Of a DNA stretch of 64,000 nucleotides, positions 19,433 through 28,116 are shown piece after piece. The notes under the pieces are model-generated. The model had not been told where the DNA came from and did not search any database. It was given only the letters and a program-made list of their open reading frames with translations. Every line of letters starts with the position of its first letter. The first letter of the stretch is position 1. The stretch comes from Shimazuella alba (lineage in GTDB: Bacteria > Bacillota > Bacilli > Thermoactinomycetales > Thermoactinomycetaceae), in assembly GCF_009831235.1 (NCBI RefSeq), contig NZ_WUUL01000013.1, positions 53,650 to 117,649 of the forward strand, given 5' to 3'. The position numbers and the translations under genes are program-made.

Positions 19433-19462
19433 AAGGGCGACCCTTAAAGGGTTGCCTTTTTT
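19433..19462 (+). terminator. Terminator of the 29-aa ORF
   Basis: AAAGGGCGACCCTT folds onto AAGGGTTGCC, followed by a run of six T. Confidence 0.8.
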
Positions 19463-19570
19463 ATTCTAGTATTATACTATTATTGAACGAATTCTCTAAA
19501 TTAAAAAACTAGAAAACAGGATACTAGATACTTGCTGAATTGCACCTAGCACCTTACTTTCATTCGAAAA

Positions 19571-20782
19571 TCAATTCAAATCCCAAGAAACACGTTCATG
19601 AAACCAATCAGAAGCTGCTTGAGCTCTCTTTTGCAATTCTTCTTCGTTTGCTCCCTCGACAACAAAAGAAGCAATGTGATCGACTTGACTGACAGGATCA
19701 CCATAATCTTGTCCAATTTTACCGACTGATTTGTACTCTACAACAAAACTAGGCGGTTGTTCTGTCGGTAAAGATAGTAAAGTCCCATTTTTCGGTGGAA
19801 GAATCATCCAAGCAGCAAGTATATCTGGATTTTTTTGTTTTTCAACCGAAGGAACAGGTACTGTTTTTCCACACTGCAATCGCAAAGATGCTTCTAATAG
19901 GTTCGCACCAAATGCATGTTCATTCATTTGGGCAATACGTCCGCCACCTGTACGACTTGCGATTTCTACTAATACGATTCGATCATCGGGTGTATGGAAC
20001 CATTCTGCGTGGAAAGTAGTATATTCAGGGGTAGCTAAACTAGTAATAAGCTTTTTCGTCATATCTACTAATCTTTCTGCAATACTACTTGTTGGAGTGA
20101 GCAAAAATGCTCCTTGATAGTCAGTAGTGTGGAAATGCAGAGGTGCATCATAATATTTAGAAGCACTAATAAAAGCTAGCTGTCCCTCCTGCACTATTCC
20201 ATCAACATGGTAAACTTCTCCCTCAACAAACTTTTCTACTGCGATTTCCAAAGGGACACCTTGTGCAATAAAGCGAGATAAAGCTTCCTTGTTTTCTAAC
20301 ACTGATGTTCCAGTAGAACCTCTACCAGTAACAGGTTTCACAACAACTGGGAAATCATGTTCCTGAACAAATTGGATGAGATCAAAAGAGGAGTGAATTC
20401 GGCGAAATTTTGTTACAGGTATTCCATTTTTACCAGCAACTTCTTTCATTCGCACTTTATCCCGATATTGTTCAGCGCTATCGGAACGCTGTCCTTTGAG
20501 GTCAAACCAATCCCGAATACTAGCGGCTCGTATGATGTCCATTTCTTTTAAAGCAATTACGGTATGGTATTGGTATGTTTCATACAGTTCTATCGCCCGA
20601 AGTTCAACGTTGCTATTCACGTCGTATGAGTCAAATGCTTCGATATAGGCGTATTTTTGTTTGGGAAAACCGTCAGCATACTTGCTATCAGTCAGTAAAA
20701 CAAGCTCTTCCCCCAAGTCACCTAACAACTCATCATATGGACAATCTGCATGGGAAACTGCGTTTAAAATTAAGATACTCAT
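19571..20782 (-). CDS. ATP-grasp carboxylate-amine ligase family protein
   Basis: The 403-residue protein has a pre-ATP-grasp N-terminal domain (residues 1-110) and then the ATP-grasp fold: KVRMKEVAGKNGIPVTKF, FPVVVKPVTGRGSTGT (ATP lid), AVEKFVEGEVYHVDG, and the metal-binding RIVLVEIASRTGGGRI. Such enzymes join a carboxylate to an amine or thiol through an acyl-phosphate, often for peptides or antibiotics (BacD-like). The substrate is not predictable. It starts at 20782 behind GAGGAGG. It is monocistronic, lying between spoIVFA and minD, not a normal member of that block. Confidence 0.85.
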   Translation of the reverse strand: MSILILNAVSHADCPYDELLGDLGEELVLLTDSKYADGFPKQKYAYIEAFDSYDVNSNVELRAIELYETYQYHTVIALKEMDIIRAASIRDWFDLKGQRSDSAEQYRDKVRMKEVAGKNGIPVTKFRRIHSSFDLIQFVQEHDFPVVVKPVTGRGSTGTSVLENKEALSRFIAQGVPLEIAVEKFVEGEVYHVDGIVQEGQLAFISASKYYDAPLHFHTTDYQGAFLLTPTSSIAERLVDMTKKLITSLATPEYTTFHAEWFHTPDDRIVLVEIASRTGGGRIAQMNEHAFGANLLEASLRLQCGKTVPVPSVEKQKNPDILAAWMILPPKNGTLLSLPTEQPPSFVVEYKSVGKIGQDYGDPVSQVDHIASFVVEGANEEELQKRAQAASDWFHERVSWDLN

Positions 20783-20983
20783 TGGTTCCTCCTCTTTGTT
20801 ACATTTACGGAATTTTCTTCAAAAAACCCCTTCAATCCATCCTCCCCCATTATAATTATATCTTTTTATTTCATGCAATCAATTAGTTATTTGTAATAAA
20901 GACCGAATTTTCTTTTTAAAACCTAAAAATTTACTTTTTTGTATAATGGTTTCCTATAATTTTTTTGCAATTTTTATCCATAT

Positions 20984-21003
20984 AAAAAACCCCATTCGGG
21001 GTT
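20984..21003 (-). terminator. Terminator of the maf-radC-minCD operon
   Basis: AACCCC, a four-base loop and GGGGTT lie 4 nt after the minD stop. On the minus strand they are followed by a TTTTTT run (A-run at 20984-20989). Confidence 0.7.
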
Positions 21004-21006
21004 GTT

Positions 21007-21801
21007 TTAAGCAAATCCAAGCCACTTTTTCATTTTCCCTATCATATTAGGTTCTTTTTCTTGAACGAGAAGCGGAACCATTTCACCCATTATTCGCCGT
21101 GCTACATTTCGATACGCCTTACCTGCGAATGATCCGCTATTCCAAACCGTCGGTTCTCCCGCATTACCAGCTCGAATCACTTGCTCATCATCTGGTATTA
21201 CTCCAAGTAAATCCACTGATAAAATGGAAACTACTTCTTCGACATCAAGAATTCCACCATCCTTGACCAGTTGCTTCCGGAAACGATTGATGATTAATTT
21301 TGGAGTAGCAATCCTCTCTTTTTCTAAAAGCCCAATTACTCGATCTGCATCTCGAACAGCAGTATGTTCTGGTGTCGTCACAACAATTGCTTTATCTGCA
21401 CCAGCAATTGCATGCTGGAAGCCCGATTCAATTCCTGCCGGACAATCGATGATAATATAATCAAATTGATCACGTAAATCTGCAATTAATCTCCTAAGCT
21501 GATTGGATGTGATCGCACTTTTATCTTTTGTTTGTGCTGCTGGGAGTAAATACAGTTCTTCGCATCGTTTATCTCGAATCAGAGCTTGATCTACTCTGCA
21601 TTGCTCTTCGATCACATCTACAATGTCGTAAACGATCCGATTTTCTAAACCCATTAAAACATCTAGGTTACGTAGACCAATATCTGTATCTATTAAACAT
21701 ACTTTTTTACCAATTAGTGCTAATGCAGTGCCTATGTTAGCAGAAGTAGTAGTCTTCCCTACTCCTCCTTTTCCGGATGTTACGACAATACTTTCTCCCA
21801 T
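21007..21801 (-). CDS. minD: Septum site-determining ATPase MinD
   Basis: The 264-residue protein has the deviant Walker A SGKGGVGKTT at residues 9-18, the switch IDTDIGLRNLD, and IIDCPAGIE as Walker B. The C-terminal GKMKKWLGF amphipathic helix is the membrane-targeting sequence. It binds membrane as an ATP dimer and recruits MinC to block FtsZ assembly away from midcell. It follows minC by 15 nt in the same operon. Confidence 0.96.
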   Translation of the reverse strand: MGESIVVTSGKGGVGKTTTSANIGTALALIGKKVCLIDTDIGLRNLDVLMGLENRIVYDIVDVIEEQCRVDQALIRDKRCEELYLLPAAQTKDKSAITSNQLRRLIADLRDQFDYIIIDCPAGIESGFQHAIAGADKAIVVTTPEHTAVRDADRVIGLLEKERIATPKLIINRFRKQLVKDGGILDVEEVVSILSVDLLGVIPDDEQVIRAGNAGEPTVWNSGSFAGKAYRNVARRIMGEMVPLLVQEKEPNMIGKMKKWLGFA

Positions 21802-21816
21802 TACTGGTCCTCCTCC

Positions 21817-22497
21817 CTAGCCGAATCTTCTACTGAGCTCTTTCCATTCCATTTCAGGCCGAATATGGCTAAGATGACTCATTTTATCTACCGCGATCTG
21901 ATCTTTGACGATATAAGCAAAACGCATATGGTTTTCGGATTCTTTCCATTCGTCTGGCGGACGAGAGATAATATTATGAATTCTTAGTTGTGTTGGGCGG
22001 AAAATAGAAGCTGCAATAATTACCGTTTCATCTCCGTCACTGCCGGCATGCGCCAAACCTCGTAGTGCTCCTAATACAAAAATACTTCCGGTTGATTGTA
22101 CACACCCACCTGGATTCACATCTCCAAGCAGCAGTAGATCTCCTCGGTGCGTAAGTACTTGTCCTGATCGAACGGTACCTGTGAGCATCTCCATTTTTCG
22201 TGGTGGATCTAATAAGTAAGGAACACCATCTGACTCCAACGTATGTACATGAAGATTTTTTCGGAATGAAAATATCTCGCGCATATCTTGTTCTTCACGT
22301 CTTGTAATCTGCCTTTTTCCTAGCTTTATCTGTACTCGCATATCAGGACCATTCCAAATATGGGATGCGTTTTCATGGAGCAATTTATGTTTTAATTCAT
22401 TAAGCACTATGGAAAAGGGGAGGTTATCATCTAAAAAGAAAAGAAGTCCATCTTTTGTACCTTTGATTAATACACTTGGTTTTACTACCTTTGCCAT
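21817..22497 (-). CDS. minC: Septum site-determining protein MinC
   Basis: The 226-residue protein has an N-terminal FtsZ-binding domain (1-100) and a C-terminal beta-helix (LTGTVRSGQVLTHRGDLLLL, then DVNPGG…GSIFVLGALRGLAHAG…) that binds MinD. It inhibits FtsZ polymerisation. It lies between radC and minD. The mreBCD genes that separate radC from minC in Bacillus subtilis are absent. Confidence 0.95.
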   Translation of the reverse strand: MAKVVKPSVLIKGTKDGLLFFLDDNLPFSIVLNELKHKLLHENASHIWNGPDMRVQIKLGKRQITRREEQDMREIFSFRKNLHVHTLESDGVPYLLDPPRKMEMLTGTVRSGQVLTHRGDLLLLGDVNPGGCVQSTGSIFVLGALRGLAHAGSDGDETVIIAASIFRPTQLRIHNIISRPPDEWKESENHMRFAYIVKDQIAVDKMSHLSHIRPEMEWKELSRRFG

Positions 22498-22559
22498 TCT
22501 AGCTCACCCCATCTCCTTATTCTTTCGCTATACCCTACTGTTTTCCTTCCTGCTTGTAC

Positions 22560-23240
22560 TTATAGAGGAAAAAAACCCCGTTCCTTTAAACTAATAAACC
22601 GTTGATCTCCGATAATAATATGATCCAATAAATCTATTCCCACTGTCATAGATGCTTGATATAAAAGTTCCGTTACCTCAATATCTTCTCGACTTGGCGA
22701 TGGATCGCCACTAGGATGATTATGTATGCATATAAAAGCAGAAGCACTTGCAAGAATTGCCGCTCGTAAAACTTCCCTTGGATGAACGACAGAAGCATCT
22801 AGACTTCCAATGAAGACACATTTTTTCTCGATCACACAATGCTTGGTGTCTAAGTAAATACAGACAAAATGTTCTTGCGTCAGATAACGCATCTCATCCA
22901 TGACATAATTCGCTACATCATCTGGTGATTGCATTCGTGGCTTTTCTTCTGGGAGTGTACGTGTAATTCTCCTACCTAACTCCAGTCCTGCTACTAACTG
23001 AATGGCTTTTGCTGGTCCAATTCCCTTGAGATTCATCAACTCATTTAAACTCATATTAGCAAGACCTCTTAAACCTCCGGTCTTACTCAATAAATTTTCT
23101 GCTAAATGTGTAGCTGAAACTCCTGCTGTACCAGTTCGCAATAATAAAGCAATTAGTTCAGAGTTCGATAAGTTGGCTTGTCCCAATCTCATCATTCGCT
23201 CACGAGGACGTTCGTCTATGGGCAGATCCTGAATTAACAA
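22560..23240 (-). CDS. radC: RadC family JAB-domain protein
   Basis: The 226-residue protein has a helix-hairpin-helix region (about residues 40-90, NLKGIGPAKAIQLV) and a C-terminal JAB/MPN+ metalloprotease-like domain with HNHPSGDPSPSREDIEVTE (zinc ligands His, His, Asp). The name comes from an old mis-mapping; the biochemical role is unsettled, with links to competence and recombination. It starts with TTG at 23240 behind AAAGGAG, just after maf. Confidence 0.93.
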   Translation of the reverse strand: MLIQDLPIDERPRERMMRLGQANLSNSELIALLLRTGTAGVSATHLAENLLSKTGGLRGLANMSLNELMNLKGIGPAKAIQLVAGLELGRRITRTLPEEKPRMQSPDDVANYVMDEMRYLTQEHFVCIYLDTKHCVIEKKCVFIGSLDASVVHPREVLRAAILASASAFICIHNHPSGDPSPSREDIEVTELLYQASMTVGIDLLDHIIIGDQRFISLKERGFFPL

Positions 23241-23254
23241 CGCTCATCACTCCT

Positions 23255-23857
23255 TTAACGAGAAAAATCTGTCATGAGGTGATAACCCAGTTGTCCAAAC
23301 ATTTGATGAAGCAAGGGAAGCGATAACCCAACAACATTAAAATAACATCCATCAATCCGATCAACGAGACATGCCCCAAGTGCTTGAATACCATAAGATC
23401 CAGCTTTGTCCATCGGTTCCCCTGTATCTACATACCAAGCAATGGTTTGATCAGATAAGTCCGTCATCCATACATTTGTCTGACGAAAATCAGTTATAAC
23501 TTGCGTAATCTCTCCTGCTTTGCATTCGATGAGCGTAATACCTGTGAAAACTTGGTGTTTTCTACCAGATAATTGCTGTAACATTGCTACTGCATGCTGC
23601 CTGTCCGCTGGTTTTCCTAGTATTTTTCCATCAATCGATACAACCGTATCTGCCCCAATTATCACAGCAGACGAAAAAGAGGTGGCAGCTACTGATCTTG
23701 CTTTAAGAAGTGCCAACTCCATAACCAGTTGTTCAGGTTCAGTAAGCGCGATCTGTGATTCATCAACGGAACTACTAATCACTTCAAATGATAGTCCTAG
23801 TTGCTCGAGCAACTCCTTCCTGCGGGGAGAGGAGGAGGCGAGAATAAGATGAGTCAA
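23255..23857 (-). CDS. maf: Maf nucleotide pyrophosphatase
   Basis: The 200-residue protein has SSSPRRKELLEQLG at the N-terminus and IIGADTVVSIDGKILGKP with the catalytic Asp. KQVFTGIT and GSYGIQALGACLVDRI follow. Maf proteins hydrolyse modified or canonical dNTP/UTP to the monophosphate and cause septum defects when overproduced. It starts with TTG at 23857 behind AGGAGGAA. It is the first gene after spoIIB in a conserved order. Confidence 0.94.
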   Translation of the reverse strand: MTHLILASSSPRRKELLEQLGLSFEVISSSVDESQIALTEPEQLVMELALLKARSVAATSFSSAVIIGADTVVSIDGKILGKPADRQHAVAMLQQLSGRKHQVFTGITLIECKAGEITQVITDFRQTNVWMTDLSDQTIAWYVDTGEPMDKAGSYGIQALGACLVDRIDGCYFNVVGLSLPLLHQMFGQLGYHLMTDFSR

Positions 23858-24018
23858 GCCGAAAATTCCTCCTATTGGAAAATATAAATGGGAATATACG
23901 TACTGTACTATTCTACAAGATTTTACTCAACTCCTGCAAAGCCCAGAAGCAAGAAAAAGCCTTGTATTTCTATAAAAATATTTTATCATTATTTTCACAA
24001 AAAATCACGCAACCCTTA

Positions 24019-25044
24019 TCACCGTTTTTGAGAAAGGGCATAAATGAGTTGCTCATATCCTGTTGTATATCGAACTAAACCTTCTTGCACAAACCATGCA
24101 AACGCTGTACTTTGGTGTTTGGACAACTCATCTGCACCTTGAACGGCTTGATCAAGACCTCTAGCTAACTCTATCATTGCAGCACGAATTTCGTTTGAGT
24201 ATGCATTCGATTTTTGATTTGCTTTCATAAATGCTTGTTGCTTCGCTTTTAAGTTAGCGGGTATTTGTGCTTTCTCAGGATTTGTAATGCTCGCTACTGA
24301 TATAGCTTGCAGCTGTGTAAATAACTGATTACCTATTTTTAACGTCTGAATCAAATCAGCAATTTCTGGAGCTTTTCCCGAAAGGGATTGCTCTTTAATA
24401 TAAACTGTAATCCCTTTTTCAGCGTACCTCTTCGTCAATTTCTGTGCATCCTTTTTATTAGCAGCGACTCCTAAATAGATACGATATGGTGCTTGATCAG
24501 ACATAACAGCAGCAAACCCTTTTGTTCGGTACTTTTTTGCTACTGCCGTCGCACTACTCTTCGATTGGTAATTTCCTGCCTGCAAAACAGAAACATGCAG
24601 GGCAGGTATGTTCATGCTTGTTGGTTTTATTGTTGCTGATTTCTGATCAATCTGTTTGTTTGCTGCTGGTGTTTTCTCAGAAGGTGCAGGCAAATGTGCA
24701 TCAATTGTATTACTATTGGCATTGGGATGATCAGAGAAAAATAACGTTAGAACCGAGAATCCCATCACTGTACCTACTAACAAAGCACCAGCAATGGAGA
24801 TAAATAGATGAACAAATGGACGTTTATCTTTTTTCTGACTTCCAAACGGCTTCCCAGGAGAAGACCAATCAATCACATCACTTTGTGTGCTCACCATATC
24901 TTCTAATGGAAAAGGGATGATACGTGGTTTGATCTTGGATTTTGGTGGTTCATTGGATTTGCCGATTTTTTTAGTTTGTACTTTCGGCTGGAAAGTCTCT
25001 TTATTTGTCTTCCTTTGTACTTTGGTTCCGATATTTACTTCCAT
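24019..25044 (-). CDS. spoIIB: SpoIIB-like SPOR-domain sporulation protein
   Basis: The 341-residue protein has a basic, disordered cytoplasmic N-terminus (1-80), one transmembrane helix (about 82-105: FISIAGALLVGTVMGF), and a SPOR domain (about 155-215: LHVSVLQAGNYQSKSSATAV…). A helical C-terminal region ends it. SPOR domains bind denuded septal peptidoglycan. Position between comC and maf is exactly that of B. subtilis spoIIB, which speeds septal wall dissolution in engulfment. Sequence similarity alone is modest; synteny carries the name. Confidence 0.85.
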   Translation of the reverse strand: MEVNIGTKVQRKTNKETFQPKVQTKKIGKSNEPPKSKIKPRIIPFPLEDMVSTQSDVIDWSSPGKPFGSQKKDKRPFVHLFISIAGALLVGTVMGFSVLTLFFSDHPNANSNTIDAHLPAPSEKTPAANKQIDQKSATIKPTSMNIPALHVSVLQAGNYQSKSSATAVAKKYRTKGFAAVMSDQAPYRIYLGVAANKKDAQKLTKRYAEKGITVYIKEQSLSGKAPEIADLIQTLKIGNQLFTQLQAISVASITNPEKAQIPANLKAKQQAFMKANQKSNAYSNEIRAAMIELARGLDQAVQGADELSKHQSTAFAWFVQEGLVRYTTGYEQLIYALSQKR

Positions 25045-25068
25045 CTCATCTACCCTCTCTCAAACTTG

Positions 25069-25758
25069 TTAGTAGAGTATATGAGCTAGTAGAGTTGATA
25101 GAACAGATTTACAGGAAAAAAAGATAGAGCATCGAAGGCTTACCAGATAAGAAAAAAATGCTCCAAATGCAAGATGCGGACCAAATGGAAACTCTTGGTT
25201 TAAAGAGAATGTCTTTCCTCTTATGAAAAGAAACACAACGCATAAAAGACCACTGATAGATGCCAGCCAGAGTGCAAATAATACACCTTCCCAACTGATC
25301 ATCAAAGAACACAAAGCCATCAACTTGGCATCTCCCTGCCCCAGACGATTGGTGCCTTTTGCAATGGAAAAGAGAATCAAATACGTCACGATGCTTATAC
25401 CAATTTGATAGGGCAAAGATGGTAGATCATGCATTGCTAGTAAAATGACGAGAATCACATATCCACCAATTGTTAGTTGATCGAATATATAAGAAGTATG
25501 CCAGTCTATCCAGCCAATCAGCAAAAGAAGAAAAAGGAATAATAACGCTATTCCTATCTCAAGAATGGTATGAAGTTGAAAAAATAGAAGCCCTCCTCCC
25601 ACTCCTCCTAATATAGCGAGCAAGAACGAATAAGAATGAAGGAATTCATGTGAGATGTTGCGGTATGCTAGAAGTTTTTTTCCAAGTAAAGGCAGGTAGA
25701 AACTACTAATACTGACTAAAACGATACTGATGATAGAAAGATATTCCAATATTATCAT
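25069..25758 (-). CDS. comC: ComC-type prepilin peptidase (A24)
   Basis: The 229-residue polytopic protein carries both catalytic aspartates of type IV prepilin peptidases, in IGWIDWHTSYIFD and in RLGQGDAKLM. The N-terminal methyltransferase/zinc module with two CxxC pairs, found in ComC and PilD, is absent. That could mean an A24 peptidase without the methylation half, or a shortened N-terminus. It would process competence pilins. It lies next to spoIIB as in Bacillus, but folC, its usual other neighbour, is 15 kb away. Confidence 0.88.
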   Translation of the reverse strand: MIILEYLSIISIVLVSISSFYLPLLGKKLLAYRNISHEFLHSYSFLLAILGGVGGGLLFFQLHTILEIGIALLFLFLLLLIGWIDWHTSYIFDQLTIGGYVILVILLAMHDLPSLPYQIGISIVTYLILFSIAKGTNRLGQGDAKLMALCSLMISWEGVLFALWLASISGLLCVVFLFIRGKTFSLNQEFPFGPHLAFGAFFSYLVSLRCSIFFSCKSVLSTLLAHILY

Positions 25759-25789
25759 TCATTTCTAATTTTTTAGAATATCATAACAA

Positions 25790-25822
25790 AAAAAGCAACC
25801 TTTTTAAAAAAAGTTGCTTTTT
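25790..25822 (-). terminator. Terminator of the MFS gene
   Basis: AAAAAGCAAC (25790-25799) pairs with GTTGCTTTTT (25813-25822), with an A-run at 25787-25794 giving a U-tail on the minus strand. Confidence 0.8.
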
Positions 25823-25828
25823 GATTTC

Positions 25829-27358
25829 CTAATTCGGGACGGGATCAGCTTTTTTCTTTGACACTTCTACTCTTTCATTTCCCATCAAGGAAACGCAGAT
25901 AAATGCAAAAACTGCTGGAATGATCGCCCAAGCAAATGTATATGCAATGGAATCCGACAATACAGCTGTGATTTTCTCTAGGATAATTGGTGGAATTTTT
26001 TCTCTTGTTTCTGGGTTCAAAAGAGCTCTAGGATCTGCCAATGGACCAGCAGGTAGATTTGCACCACCTACACCAGAAAACACGCTTGTTATCTTATCCG
26101 TAAAATAGTTTCGCTGTAAAATTCCGAAGATCGTAATACCAAGGGTCATTCCCAATGTCCGTAAAAAAGTACTCGTAGATGTAGCAGACCCTCGTTCTCG
26201 ATATCCAAATGGTTGAATGGCTGATTGTCCTAATACGGAAAAAGAGAAGCCAACCCCAAAACCGGTAATGATCATATAGGTTGTCAAAACGGAATTTGTT
26301 ATATCTGGAGAAATGGTACTCAATAAAAATACTCCCATTATAAATATCACGCAGGATGTGACCATAATCGTTCGAAAATTAGTCTTGGAAACAAGTAATC
26401 CACCGATCTGAGCTCCAACGACACTTCCAAGAGTCATAGGAATCAAAATAAAACCAGCATTTGTCGTTGATCCACCCATAACTCCTTGTACGAAGATCGG
26501 TATGTACACGGTTCCTACAATAAAAGCAATTCCATAAAACAAATTTGCTAGTACACTAGAGGTGAAAAGCCTTTTTCTGAACATCTGAAAGTTAATGATA
26601 GGCTCTTTAGCTCGCATTTCAATCCAAATAAATGCAAGAAGGAAAACCGCAAAAGAAACAAACAGGCCTAAAATCTCCACTGAATCCCATGCATATTCAT
26701 TTCCGCCAAGCTCTAAGGCAAACATCAAAGACACAACACTAATAACAAGGGTAAGTGCCCCCCACCAGTCGATTTGCGCTTTGGTATATGTCTTAGACTC
26801 TTTATAAAATGGCACAATAAGCGCAAGAGAGATGATTCCTAGCGGTACATTGATATAAAATATCCAATGCCAACTAAAATTATCTGTTATTAGTGCTCCA
26901 AAAAGTGGTCCAAAAATACTAGATAAACCAAAAGTTGCTCCAAATAGACCAGACATCTTTCCACGTTTTTCAGGAGGAAAGAGATCAAACATAATCGTGA
27001 AAGCAATTGGATTTAATGCACCTGCTCCTATCCCTTGGATCGCTCGATAAATACTCAATTGCACCATGTTTTGTGCCAGTCCACACAAAATACTCCCGGT
27101 CAAAAACACGATGAGACCAAATAAAAAAAACTTTTTCCGACCATACATATCTGACAATTTCCCAAAAATCGGAGTTCCTGCTACCTGTGTGATAAGATAA
27201 GCAGACGTTACCCAGACAAATTTGTCAAATCCTCCAAGGTCGGAAACAATCGTACCAGTAGCAGTAGCGACAATGGTATTATCCATTGCAGCGATCAATA
27301 TTCCAAGCAATAGCCCTGCTACAACAAAGCCATTTCTGCTCTGCTTTTGAGCAACCAT
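25829..27358 (-). CDS. MFS multidrug exporter, DHA2 (EmrB/QacA) type
   Basis: The 509-residue protein has 14 predicted transmembrane segments. Motif A-like GKLSDMYGRKKFFLFG lies after helix 2, TATGTIVSDLGG after helix 1 gives the motif D region, and NVPLGIISLALI follows helix 5. These place it in the drug:H+ antiporter-2 family. Substrates are typically lipophilic cations or antibiotics. It begins at 27358 behind GGAGGG. Its 260-bp upstream region has AATGATTCATTAGTCA-type near-palindromes where a TetR-like repressor could bind, but no regulator gene is adjacent. Confidence 0.9.
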   Translation of the reverse strand: MVAQKQSRNGFVVAGLLLGILIAAMDNTIVATATGTIVSDLGGFDKFVWVTSAYLITQVAGTPIFGKLSDMYGRKKFFLFGLIVFLTGSILCGLAQNMVQLSIYRAIQGIGAGALNPIAFTIMFDLFPPEKRGKMSGLFGATFGLSSIFGPLFGALITDNFSWHWIFYINVPLGIISLALIVPFYKESKTYTKAQIDWWGALTLVISVVSLMFALELGGNEYAWDSVEILGLFVSFAVFLLAFIWIEMRAKEPIINFQMFRKRLFTSSVLANLFYGIAFIVGTVYIPIFVQGVMGGSTTNAGFILIPMTLGSVVGAQIGGLLVSKTNFRTIMVTSCVIFIMGVFLLSTISPDITNSVLTTYMIITGFGVGFSFSVLGQSAIQPFGYRERGSATSTSTFLRTLGMTLGITIFGILQRNYFTDKITSVFSGVGGANLPAGPLADPRALLNPETREKIPPIILEKITAVLSDSIAYTFAWAIIPAVFAFICVSLMGNERVEVSKKKADPVPN

Positions 27359-27689
27359 CCGTATTTCCCTCCATCAAGCTGTTACTTTCATCGATTTCTT
27401 GATGTTTGTTAAATCGATTTGAAAAAACAAACTATTATTCATTTGACTGTGACTAATGAATCATTTTCATTCTTCCTTTGGAGTACTTATCAACTCCCGC
27501 CATTCATTCTACTTTTATAAGTGGATAATCACAAACCATTATATTATACCAAAGGGTCGATTTATCATTCGATTATATTCTTCACGAAACTATTTTTCTA
27601 ATCTAGCATGTGGGCTATGTATAATAATGAAAAAGTCAAATTTCTTCATACTGAAAGGATTTCCGACTATGGAGACGTTCATCACTTCA

Positions 27690-27980
27690 TTTTCGCTTTT
27701 AATGAGTTTGGAGAGTCGATTCGGCTTTCTCTGGCTCATGGTCTGCTCCTAAGACCCAGCTTAAGGGGCACGAATGCACGATCCGATTCGGTGACTACCT
27801 CCTTCAGCTCACCAAAAACCAAGCAGTGCTTTTTGTTCTGGATGAGATGGTCGATGCGCAGATCGATCGTATGCTACTAGGGAATGTTGTTCCTGATTCT
27901 CTGCGGAATTAGCTTTGGAAGCATGTTGAAGTTGTAACGAGCGGATCTTATAAACTGGACGGAGTGTGTGAGATCACGTA
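27690..27980 (+). pseudogene. Decayed GC-rich cassette-like gene
   Basis: Amid AT-rich sequence, one plus frame reads KTQLKGHECTIRFGDYLLQL then QAVLFVLDEMVDAQIDRMLL, hits a TAG, and continues in the same frame with LWKHVEVVTSGSYKLDGVCE to another TAG. An overlapping frame upstream (YGDVHHFIFAFNEFGE) also looks coding. Codon ends are GC-rich (CTC, CAG, ATC, CTG), like the nine intact cassette genes, and a GC hairpin follows at 28039-28071. I read it as a dead member of that set. No start can be assigned. Confidence 0.45.
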
Positions 27981-28038
27981 GAGAAACTACTTGAATTCTT
28001 CCTGTAATGCCCATTAGAGCTATCGATAAATACATCTG

Positions 28039-28071
28039 CTTGGGCAGCATATAAACATTCCGCTGCCCAAG
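28039..28071. terminator. GC hairpin between the decayed gene and yhbE
   Basis: CTTGGGCAGC (28039-28048) pairs perfectly with GCTGCCCAAG (28062-28071). There is no T-run on either side, so function as a terminator is uncertain. Confidence 0.45.
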
Positions 28072-28116
28072 TAACTAAATCACTGTATCCTTACCAATAT
28101 CTACCTGTTGCCACCA

